NCBI GenBank assembly: GCA_022641835.1
Contig: CP048715.1
Location: 124,001-188,000 of the forward strand
DNA length: 64,000 nucleotides
DNA from: Petasospora fabianii
Taxonomy: Eukaryota; Ascomycota; Saccharomycetes; Phaffomycetales; Wickerhamomycetaceae
Direction of reading: 5' to 3'
The translations under genes were made by a program, and so were the position numbers. Below, piece after piece: positions 40,601 through 49,994 of this stretch. Below the pieces are notes generated by a model. The model made no database searches, was not told the origin of the DNA, and saw only the letters and a program-made list of their open reading frames with translations. Each line of letters begins with the position of its first letter. Position 1 is the first letter of the stretch.

Positions 40601-41680
40601 ATGTCGTTCTTCGGAAAGCCAGCCGGTACGGCGAATGCCACACAGGGTACCGAGGCCGATCTCGCCAACGATATCATCGTTCAGAACCCACCAGAAGACT
40701 CCATCAGTGATATGGCTTTCTCTCCACAGGCTGAATTTTTCTCTGTGGCATCGTGGGATAAGAAGGTCCGTATATACGAGGTTTCCGCTAATGGTACAAC
40801 AGAGGGACGTGCCATGTACGAACACGATGCCCCTGTTCTCACAACAAGATGGACTGCCGACGGCACGAAAGTGATATCCGGTGGCTGTGATAAACAAGTG
40901 AAGCTCTACGATGTGCAAAGTGGACAATCGCAACAGATTGGTGCTCATGATGCCGCGGTAAAAAGTGTCAGATTTGTCGAGTGTGGTCCTGCTAATACAC
41001 CCGTTGTTGTTTCTGGTTCGTGGGATAAGACGCTCAGATACTGGGACACGAGAAGTCCAAATCCAATTGCAACGATACAACTACCAGAGAGGGTCTACGC
41101 CATGGACTCGTCACAAAAACTTCTTGTGGTGGCTACTGCCGAGAGACATGTCTGTATTATTGACCTGAACAATCCACAACAGATCTCCAAGCAGGCCATG
41201 TCACCGCTCAAATGGCAGACAAGATCGATTGCATGCTACCCAGCTGGTAACGGTTATGCTCTCGGATCTATTGAGGGAAGATGTGCATTCCAATACATTG
41301 ATGAAGGTGAACAATCCAACTACGGTTTTACATTCAAGTGCCACCGTCGTCAAGAAACAAAGGCCGGTCGTACAGAGAACCATATCTACACACTGAACTC
41401 CGTTTGTGCCCACCCACTTTACGGAACTTTTGCCACAGCTGGCTCCGATGGGTGCTTCCACTTCTGGGATAAGGACTCCAAGCACAGATTAAAGGGATTC
41501 CCATCTCTCGGTGGCCCAATTAGTGCTGCTGCCTTCAACAGAAACGGTTCCATTTATGCTGTTGCCGTCTCCTACGACTGGAGTAAAGGTCACCAATTCA
41601 ACACACCACAACATCCAAACCTCATCAGGCTCCACCCAACTAAGGATGAGGAGGTCAAGCAGAAGAACAAGAGACGCTGA
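40601..41680 (+). CDS. GLE2: mRNA export WD40 protein Gle2 (Rae1)
   Basis: The 359-aa seven-bladed WD40 propeller binds the GLEBS motif of Nup116/Nup98 at the nuclear pore and helps mRNA export. It begins with the short MSFFGKPA leader and the NDIIVQNPPEDSISDMAFSP segment typical of Gle2/Rae1. Repeats can be followed by SWDKKVRIYE, GGCDKQVKLYD, GSWDKTLRYWD and GSDGCFHFWDKD. The lysine-rich end (EEVKQKNKRR) is also typical. It diverges from the GEF1-like gene across about 290 bp. Confidence 0.95.
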   Translation: MSFFGKPAGTANATQGTEADLANDIIVQNPPEDSISDMAFSPQAEFFSVASWDKKVRIYEVSANGTTEGRAMYEHDAPVLTTRWTADGTKVISGGCDKQVKLYDVQSGQSQQIGAHDAAVKSVRFVECGPANTPVVVSGSWDKTLRYWDTRSPNPIATIQLPERVYAMDSSQKLLVVATAERHVCIIDLNNPQQISKQAMSPLKWQTRSIACYPAGNGYALGSIEGRCAFQYIDEGEQSNYGFTFKCHRRQETKAGRTENHIYTLNSVCAHPLYGTFATAGSDGCFHFWDKDSKHRLKGFPSLGGPISAAAFNRNGSIYAVAVSYDWSKGHQFNTPQHPNLIRLHPTKDEEVKQKNKRR

Positions 41681-42003
41681 TGAGATCGTACTTAATGAAC
41701 AAATCTTGTTAATTTCGCTTTGTAAAGCATGTAGCACACCCCAGATACTCACTTAACCCGTACACCAGTAGCGCTGCCATGACGTCAGGCACCATGGATC
41801 CGGAACTCTTCCGAATCAAGTGGAATTTGTTTGTTTGTTTCTTTTTCGCGCTTGAGCTGTTGCTCGGGAAGCGGCGGAAAGTCTCGAGGAATTCGCGCAC
41901 CACCTACGAAACGACCCTACTTTCTGCAAATCTGCCCTCCACAACCATCCTTGCGAAAGATCAAGTTCTCCAGAACCATACAAAAGACACACTTCGAAAC
42001 ACC
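41681..42003. other. Intergenic region GLE2 / Q/H-rich gene
   Basis: 323 bp with pyrimidine/TTTG-rich sequence around 41825..41850. The frame continues upstream from 42004 to an ATG at 41779, but this stretch looks like a promoter and leader. Confidence 0.45.
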
Positions 42004-42999
42004 ATGGTGGCCTCTGTCTCGCAGGAAGGCGCCAAGTGTGAGATGATCGTCACTCCTTTCGCTGGTCAACTCGAAGGTACGTTCTCTTTGTTGTGGGCTC
42101 AGAAGACCGCTGCTGCCCTAAGCAACAAGGCACTGGAGCCCACATTAACTACACCCCCACCTTCCACTGACTACTAACAGCCCACCGAAGAAATTGACAA
42201 GGCGCTCTTCGAGTATCGCTATAGCAAGCAGACTCAGCAGCACCAGTACGCCAATAATAACAAGTTTGGTGCCCATGTTGGTCAGCGCTCCCAGCAACGT
42301 CACAACAACCAGCTTCACCAGCATCAGCATCAGCATCAGCATCAGCATGGCCAGGGTCAACACCTGAGCCGCCAGTTCATGAATCAGCAGTCCTATCAGC
42401 TGCCTTACGTCCAAAAGCATCAGCATGTTATGATGGCAAGCCCATCTCCATCTCCTGTTACTCATCAGCAACAGCAGTATGGTAATCTGAACCAACAGAT
42501 GATGGTTCATCAGCACATGCATCAACAGGTTGTTCCACAGCAGGTCCATCAGATCTCTATGGCTCAGCCACAGCAGCAGCCGGTTTACGGCATGGGGGCC
42601 CACTCTGTTGTTGCTCAGTCTCCAGATAGTTTCCTTGAAGGTGTCGGCGGCTCCTTGTACTCCACCACCTCCAACAATAACAAGCTTGATGGTTTCTCCT
42701 TGAACCTGTCTTCTTCTATCTCTTCTGGTGCTGGATCTACGTCGTCATACTCATCTGCTGAGTACGAGATGCAAAATAAAATCTCGAACGTTGGTTATCC
42801 AAGTACTATCTTAGAAAGTAGCACGGGTGAGAGTAACAGCAACAACAGTTTCAAGGTTTCCCAGGACGGTACTGCCCGTCCTAACGAGTTTAATGTGGTT
42901 AACGAAGGAAATGTGTTTGAAAACTTCAACACTGTCACTAATAATTCTAATCGTGGTTGGTTGAACATCTGGGGAAGTGACATGTCTGTTTGGGGTTAG
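42004..42999 (+). CDS. Unrecognised Gln/His-rich protein (two exons)
   Basis: Exon 1 is 42004..42076 (24 codons plus one base) and exon 2 is 42191..42999. The 114-nt intron has donor GTACGT and a perfect TACTAAC (42172..42178). The product is 293 aa: a short conserved-looking N-terminus (MVASVSQEGAKCEMIVTPFA), then EIDKALFEYRYSKQ, then long Gln/His-rich low-complexity sequence with (CATCAG)n, a Ser/Asn-rich middle, and the C-terminal motif RGWLNIWGSDMSVWG. The acceptor must be the AAG at 42190. The first AG lies only one base after TACTAAC and would shift the frame. No domain is recognised. Composition suggests a regulatory or RNA/DNA-associated protein, but that is a guess. An upstream start at 41779 cannot be excluded. 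Confidence 0.68.
42077..42190 (+). other. Intron of the Q/H-rich gene (114 nt)
   Basis: Donor GTACGT, branch TACTAAC at 42172..42178, acceptor AAG at 42188..42190. The nearer AACAG at 42180 is too close to the branch point and is out of frame. Confidence 0.72.
42321..42349 (+). repeat. (CATCAG)n His-Gln repeat
   Basis: About five copies of CATCAG coding alternating His and Gln inside the Q/H-rich protein. Confidence 0.9.
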
Positions 43000-43531
43000 A
43001 GAGCGAAGACACCTCTTCCCACTCAACAGTTGTCTAAGGTTTGGTTTGTTTTTTTGTCTGATACATCACTGTCATATTGGTTGGTTTGTCTATTATTACT
43101 TATTGTCTCTTTTTCTTGTCTTTTGTGTCCTATCTTGAGGTCGGATGGGGTTATCCGTCGAATTGGGGGATGGTTATTTGATTTTTTTGTTCTACTGCAG
43201 TTGTTGTTCACTATACAAGGCCTGGGGAGAAACGTTTACTTTGTGTTGCTTTTGACACGTGTGTAGCTGCTCCTGATATCTTGAATATTGCTATATGTTA
43301 TGGCCAGAGCACTATCTTTTACGTCATCTTGATAACATGTCGCACAGTTGCATCAAAAGTTGTTCCAGGAAGGACCAGCACAGTGCTACTATGGTTTATA
43401 ATACAATACATAAGTGGTTTTTTGGTTTACCTCTCGGGTCCGTGATGTAGGTTGTGATTGAACTTTATCGTGTTAGACACTCCTCCTCTTAGGACATGTA
43501 CAGTTGTGCATGTCCTTCTCATGGGGCATAA
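43000..43531. other. Convergent intergenic region
   Basis: 532 bp between the Q/H-rich gene stop and the stop of the coiled-coil gene. T-rich on the plus strand (43045..43215). Nothing else is seen. Confidence 0.5.
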
Positions 43532-44206
43532 TCAGTGCAAGAAGTTGAGCTTTGGGAACCTCAAGTCTGTTTTGGAATTTGAAGGGATAACTAGATGAGG
43601 AAGGGCCTCAGTGAACTCGGTCCTTTGTCTTTTTGAGTTAGGTGCATGGGACAAACCTGACTGACAACTGGCCACATCTCTCTCCTCACGTAGGATGGAA
43701 CCTTCCTCATAAGGCACAGGTTGGCGATGAAATATGTTAGAACCTCCCAACTCTAGCAAACGGTTATCGGGAAGTAATAGTGACTTGTTATTGGGGTCAA
43801 AAATGCATCCGACCGACTCATGAATTGTCTGTTTAGCGCGCTTTAGTCGCCTGGTTATGTCTGAGGGGAGAAGCACAGTCTTTGTCACATTTGTTGAGGT
43901 GTTCAACGTATCTGTGTGACAATATGTCTCTTCAACCTTACATGTTGGTCGGTCATCAGTTAAATTGATCTGAAAAGATTGTGGGAGAACTGATTCGGTA
44001 AATGGCATTGAGTAGGTCCTACGGTCACTAGAGTGCGCTAAAGTGTTCCCTCCTTCAGAGCCTTCGAAAGTATAGTCTGAAGGGATAATCTGCTCTTGTA
44101 AAAAGTTTTGGATCCTAATCTCATGAAGACTTTGCTGATTCAACAGCTTTTGTTTGTTTCCCACTTCATTTTGAAGCAAGCGCAAGTTGTACTTCGTGAG
44201 ATTCAT
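43532..44206 (-). CDS. Unrecognised protein with N-terminal coiled coil
   Basis: From the ATG at 44206 the frame encodes 224 aa. It starts MNLTKYNLRLLQNEVGNKQK, a predicted coiled coil of about 40 residues, followed by a Ser/Thr-rich middle and a basic motif (DITRRLKRAKQTIHE). The C-terminal part is polar (RQRTEFTEALPHLV). I know no matching family. The frame is open upstream to 44264 without an ATG. A first exon ATGCT at 44561..44557 followed by GTGAGT, joined to 44264, would extend it to MLVLDWIGSKDQR in frame. However, that 292-nt intron lacks a clear branch point. Its promoter overlaps the 5' leader of NUP170. Confidence 0.55.
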   Translation of the reverse strand: MNLTKYNLRLLQNEVGNKQKLLNQQSLHEIRIQNFLQEQIIPSDYTFEGSEGGNTLAHSSDRRTYSMPFTESVLPQSFQINLTDDRPTCKVEETYCHTDTLNTSTNVTKTVLLPSDITRRLKRAKQTIHESVGCIFDPNNKSLLLPDNRLLELGGSNIFHRQPVPYEEGSILREERDVASCQSGLSHAPNSKRQRTEFTEALPHLVIPSNSKTDLRFPKLNFLH

Positions 44207-44525
44207 TATGGTATTGGAAAAGGTCTTGAGACGTTGATCCTTTGACCCAATCCAATCGAGCACACTCTACGCAGACTGGCAATAGTTACCCGATCATAAT
44301 GTACAGCCTGATTTCAGTCGAACTGATGAACACAAACTGAGTTAATGCACAGAGTCTGTTTATCCCTCGGTTCGAGGTAATGGTGGTGACGATTTCCGAG
44401 GGTGACCCTTCCGAAACCCGGTCAAAAAAAACATGTTCCAAGCCGAGCGTAGGTAAACAAGACATTTGATCTTTCCCGATATTCACGCCAATTGTGACAT
44501 TGTTGAGCCATTCAAAGGTTGCAAG

Positions 44526-47500
44526 AGTATGTTTTGCCCTTAATATCTTCACTCACAGCATTAGAGGTTGTTTCCTGGATGGGCCACTGTCCTGGGTGCA
44601 GCGATCGACCCAAAACTCGACGTGATGCCTTGAGCTGGATCTTGTATTTGAGAGCTTTCAGCCACTAACAAATAATAACAGTGTCCAAATTTTCGACTCC
44701 TTTCAAAGCCAATGGATTCGACCCCGTGGTGAACCAGTCACTGGTACCCGCGGCCTCCAAAGTCACTCCGTTGACTCCAAACAGGAACGATGTTCTAACC
44801 GTCACCAATGTTGACACCAATCAGCCTCTTGAGCTTGCAAGCAAATTCGTTGATGCATCACTCCTTCGTGATAAAATAACACCGGTACTGGAGGACAGTA
44901 TCTTCCATGGAAAGGCTGTCGACTACAACTTCAGTAATGATGTTGACGGCCTTGGTGCCCTGACTCCATTTGTTAAGCAAGAGTTGATCAACATCCCAGA
45001 TGAGATCCTCTCTCAGTACAACAAGGTTCAAACCGTGGGGTCCATGGGTATTTTCCCGGAGATCAACAGAGCGTGGGTGGTGATTGACAATAAGCTGATT
45101 CTTTGGAATCTCACCAGAACATCTGAGTTCCAGAGCTTTGAGGACATTCCACATACAATCTTGAAAGTTGAGCTCGTCAAGCCAAAACCAAACACATTCA
45201 CAGAAGCCATTAACTACCTTCTTCTGATTTCAACACCATCTGACATACACATCCTTGCTCTTTCATTTGCCAATAACAGTTTGGACCTCTACAACACACA
45301 TATGTCAGTTCCAGCACAAGGTCTCTCAGCCGATCACTTTGTCGTTTACGAAAAGACCGGGCAAGTTTTCTTCACTGGTGCCAGTGATGGTCTTAATATC
45401 TGGGAGTTGCAGTACTCCAACTCTGCCGACTGGTTCAATAAGAAATGCAACAAGCGTTGTTTGACGAGAAGCACAGTGTCGAGTTTGATTCCAGGATCAT
45501 CTCTTATTAATTCATTCTTGGGCAATGAACAGCACAATGAAGTTGTCACACAAGTCAAAATTGACAACTCCAGAGGAATTATTTACACGCTCACCAACAA
45601 GTCATACATCAGAGCTTACAAGATCACTGCCAAAGGCTCGATTGATTCCTCACCTGCATTGCTCCAACCATACCATATCTCAAGCTTTGCAAGAACCTCA
45701 TCAGCCAAGTCATCACCACTCCTTCACGGAAAGTATCTCCAAATTGTCAGTATCAGTGTTGTGACGGCCCTCGAAAGTAACGATCTCTATCTTGTTGCCG
45801 TCACTGTTGGAGGTTGTCGTCTTTATCTCAATGGTTCTTGTAACGCCTCCACCGTTTCTGAATTGAGATTAGAGAGTGTCAAGTTCCCACCTACCAAGGT
45901 GACTGAGGAGGAGATTGCTATTGAGCGTACTAAGTACAATGAGCAAGAAGCGACGAGATCCTCAACCCTATATGGTGGTCTCGCTAAGGACCATAAGGAA
46001 CTTCCTACAAAACTTTCATATCAGAAGAAATCTGGTGTCTTGCATAAGTCGTTGTCAGCAAGTACTATGATCTCCCCAGGTATTTTCTTTGATGTTGTTG
46101 AGAAGGAAGGTCAGGCAGACAACAAATTGTTTGTATCTGTGCCTGACTATGGTGTCTTGAAGTACCATGAAAGATCAACTGAGAATGCCACATTCCTGGA
46201 AGTACAAGGGAAGATCCATCAAATTGTGCCATTATCACCTCCTTTCAACGCCACAGATCGTCCAAGAGGTTATGCCAATGAGTTTGCCACTCAATACACA
46301 AAGGGAAGCTTTGAAGTTGCTGTTTTGACCAACTCCAGTCTTGTCGTGTACAGTTACAGAACTCCTGATCAGGTATTTGAGTCTATGACCGATGATCTGA
46401 CTCCGTTTGTCACAAGGTATGGTTTCCTTGAGGCCGCATCTACTGCTCTTTACGTTACTTGCAAGTTCAGTCTTCCAAAGACTATCAGAGCCAATGCCTT
46501 CAATTTCTTCACTGTTGGTATTCCAAACGTTGTGGATTTCAAGCCATCGTACAAGAAGATTGCATCTACTGGTTCGATGGTGACATCTGTGCTCACCATC
46601 GCCAACAACAGCAAGTCCGATGAAACTTTTTCATTCCAGAATGTGACGCTTTCACCAAGATTCTATGGTATTGTGACACTATTGGGTCGTCTGTTCCGTG
46701 ATGTGTGGGAGAAGAATGTCTTCCAGATCAGTAAGGATATCAAATACAACAAGGACAACACCATTGTCAAGACTTCGATTTTTGAGAATGAGTTCTTAGC
46801 TTCTGTCAACATCACCCAATCTGAGCTTGAATTTTTCCTCTCCTCTATCTCCGTGCTCAATGAGTTCTTCCAGACGTATGGTAACACCATTGCCTGCTTC
46901 GTTCCCCCATCGTTCAACAACCGTAACTTTGACAAGAGTGAGGAATTTTGTAACCAGGCTGAGAACATTGCCATCAACTCTGTGATTCGTCTTGTTATTT
47001 CGATGAAGGAGGCACTCTCTTTCCTCGTTGTGTTGATCAAGGAGGACACTGATGATACTGATGCTGCTGGTGATAGACTTAGGGGAGTTTTCAAATATCT
47101 ATCACTTGATGTTCAACAATCTTTGTCTAAGCTCACATTCAAGGATATCTTTGCACCAAACGACAACACCAAGAATTTGATCAAGGAGATTTTGTCTTCG
47201 ATTATTAACAGAAGCATGTCTCGTGGTGAATCTATTGAATACATCGCCAAGGGTCTTCAAGAGCGTTGTGGTACTTTCTGCTCGGCGAATGACGTTGTTG
47301 GATTCCGTGCGATTGAGCATTTGAGAAAGGCCAAGGAGATTGGATTCAAGGATTATGATGGATTAAATTATCATTTGAGTCGTGCGATTGAATTGTTTGA
47401 GGCAATCAACAATGAGATTAGTTTGGAGAAGTTGAAAGAGAGTATTGATATTATGGTTGGATTAAATGATTTCCCACGTGCAATCAAGTTTGCCCTTAAT

Positions 47501-48853
47501 ATCAGTGCCAGTATCGATCAAGGTAATTTAGCTGCTCAGTACAGTGCTGATGGTAAGTTGGCAAATGATGAGCGTAAGAAGTATTATGAGAAGAGAAGGG
47601 ACATTTTTGAGATTGTTTTCCAATTGCTTGTTCAAGTTGATAAGTTGGCATTGGAATCTAGTGTTAATCAGGAGCAAGAACAAGATGCTACGAGATTGTT
47701 TGATTCATCATTGAGTCCAGTTACTGACTTTGCCCAATTGCGTAACTTGAGTTATGATACTGCATTCAAGTTTGAAGATAAGTTGTTCCATTACGAGTTG
47801 TATGATTGGTTTATTTCTCAAGAGGTTAGTGAGAGATTATTGGAGATTGACACACCATATGTTCTTGGATATTTGGAGGAGAAGGCTGCTGGATCATTAG
47901 AGATTTCTGATATGTTGTGGATTTACCAATCTAAGAAGGAGAATCATTACCAAGCTGCATTGATTTCATACAATTTGGCATTGAGTGACTTTGCCATTAC
48001 ATTATCACAGAGAAATGAGTATTTGTCCAGAGCTATTGGTTTCTGCAATTGTACTAGATATCCAACAGAACGTCAACAAGTGATTCAGTTATCTACGATG
48101 ATTGAAGAAGTGTTTGAGGCTTCTAATATTCAGTATGATTTACTCATTGCCATCTCTAATGATAAAATCTTGAGTGATGGACAAAAAATTGAATTGATTG
48201 ATCAATTGGATGGTAAGATATTAACAGTTTCTGAATTGTTCAACGATTTTGCTAATGTGTTATCTTACCATGAGATTTGTTTGCATATCTTTAAGGCATC
48301 TGATTTCCGCAATTCTGAAGAGATTTTATCAAGATGGGATCAATTGTTTGAGAATGTCAAACAAACTATTTACACTGATTCTGGATTGCAATTAACAAAT
48401 TCTGAAGATGATGTTATATTGAATGGTACTACCGCTGAAAAATATGTTTCATTGTTAAGTGCCACTATCATCAAAATTGGTAAGAAACTTTCTTCTTCAG
48501 AATTTGTGTTCCCAGTTTCTGATTTGTTACCAATTGTTACCGGTTTGATTTATGATTTGGATGATGCTGATTCATTTGTATCTAAAGGTGCTATTGCATC
48601 TATCTTCTTAGAGTGTGGTATCACATTTGACAAGTTGTACTATTTACTCAAGGGTATCGTGGACACTAATGGTAATGATGCTAATGTTCAACATTACAAG
48701 GATGAGCTTGTGTTTGTGATTAAGAAATGGTATGATGAAGATAGAAGATTAAGGGAGATTATTGATAATGATGCTGTTAGAAACTTGACAGTGTACACAA
48801 GCCAGGGTGATCCGATTGCTAACTACATGAGTCGTACGGGTAATTCTGTGTGA
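44526..48853 (+). CDS. NUP170: Nuclear pore inner-ring nucleoporin Nup170/Nup157 (two exons)
   Basis: This inner-ring scaffold nucleoporin (Nup155 family) links the pore membrane, other ring members and chromatin. The coding frame in exon 2 starts at 44682 with TG TCC AAA, and no ATG precedes it. A 155-nt intron (44527..44681; donor GTATGT, branch CACTAAC at 44663..44669, acceptor ACAG) joins the A at 44526 to TG and so makes the ATG. The protein is 1390 aa, starting MSKFSTPFKANGFD. An N-terminal beta-propeller (about 60-480) carries NFSNDVDGLGALTPF and GIFPEINRAWVVIDNKLILWN. The C-terminal alpha-solenoid carries QERCGTFCSANDVVGFRAIEHLRKAKEIG. All are close to yeast Nup170. Codon use turns AT-rich in the 3' half. 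Confidence 0.93.
44527..44681 (+). other. Intron splitting the NUP170 start codon (155 nt)
   Basis: Donor GTATGT, branch CACTAAC, acceptor AACAG. Joining A (44526) to TG (44682) makes ATG. The exon-1 frame upstream holds no in-frame ATG after a TAA. Confidence 0.82.
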
Positions 48854-48860
48854 GAGGTCG

Positions 48861-48886
48861 CTGTGTCTGTGTCTGTGTCTGTGTGT
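48861..48886 (+). repeat. (TGTGTC)n repeat after NUP170
   Basis: About four TGTGTC units directly after the stop codon. Confidence 0.9.
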
Positions 48887-49820
48887 AATCTATAAAAGAA
48901 AAAGAAACAAGATTTGCTTAGTATTTTGTAATTAAGCTTAATTATGCTTATAATTGACATTGTTTTAAAATCCGTACCAATGAGTTTATTGTATTATGTC
49001 GGAAGCCAGAAGGCGGGAATTGAACTAGGGCCACACTGACACTCTAACCTATACATTACAACACAACGCATTAACACACACACACAATAGATTCAAGTAC
49101 AGTTGCTTGCGATATTTCACTTAATATGGCAACTACGGCTTTTAGAACGTAGTATTCTGCAGTATGCAAGAGTTAGACTGTGTTAAAAGCAAAAACTTGT
49201 ACTAGTACTAACAAATAAAACGGCATAAGTGGACATATCGGCGTTGCGCGCGCAAGAGGCTCTCTCATCGGCGGATGGCCGATAAGGGAATCTTGAAGCG
49301 GTAGGTAATTGATACATGATAAGTGGTGGGCCCAGGGTTAAGGGTTGGAAGGTTTAGGTATTAAATATTAATATTGATATTATAATAACTGTTATGATAA
49401 TTTGGTGGAAAGGATCTCTGTTAAGATCTGTGTATTGTATTGTAAGCACATGGCACCCCCTTAAACTAGAAGCGAAGCAAGCAATGCGGGGAGTAGTAAT
49501 TGTGTGGGCTGAGAGAGAACTGGCCGTGTTATGCTTGCTAATCAGTTTTGGTTGCTTGCGGTTGATTTCCGTTAGGCGCGTCCGAGAGCTGCATGTTGGA
49601 ATAGGACTGGTCAATTAATCTGGTATTTGATAGTGGTCAATTGTGTAGTAATAGTGGTATAGCTGTAGTATTAGTATTAGTATTCACTGTATTAATTGTT
49701 TTAAGTATTAATATTTCAGTATATTTAGTATAGTCTAGTTATTGTCCGTAGTGTATCTGTGTGAGGATTCCCCGCCCAATCTATGGCTTCATGCCGAACC
49801 CTGCCTCGGCTCACTCAGAC

Positions 49821-49918
49821 TGACGTCTGACGTCTGGCCCCGTCCAGATGACAAAATTGAACTCGCTGATTCGTTGACCCCACACCACACTTAAATGAGG
49901 GGCGGTGGGGATATATAA
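49821..49918 (+). promoter_or_regulatory. CTA1 promoter: two TGACGTC boxes, STRE, TATA
   Basis: TGACGTC at 49821..49827 and, directly next to it, 49828..49834 (CRE/bZIP-type sites). AGGGG stress element at 49898..49902. TATATAA at 49912..49918, about 77 bp before the ATG. Roles are inferred from known yeast sites. Confidence 0.55.
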
Positions 49919-49994
49919 CAACAACGTTTGCCCCCCCATCTCATTTCAGATCATCTCTCATTTTTACATACACACACACTCATAGATATCCACA

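Larger units (their letters stand above)
48854..49994. other. AT-rich intergenic region NUP170 / CTA1
   Basis: 1.14 kb, clearly AT-rich over most of its length (for example 49350..49400 and 49640..49740). A tRNA-like fragment lies on the minus strand at about 49000..49058. The CTA1 promoter elements occupy the last 180 bp. No protein gene is seen. Confidence 0.6.

Noticed and set aside
41779-42177. 132-codon frame read as one gene
   Set aside because: It runs through the donor GTACGT and ends at the TAA inside TACTAAC. The gene is better explained by exon 1 at 42004 and an intron.
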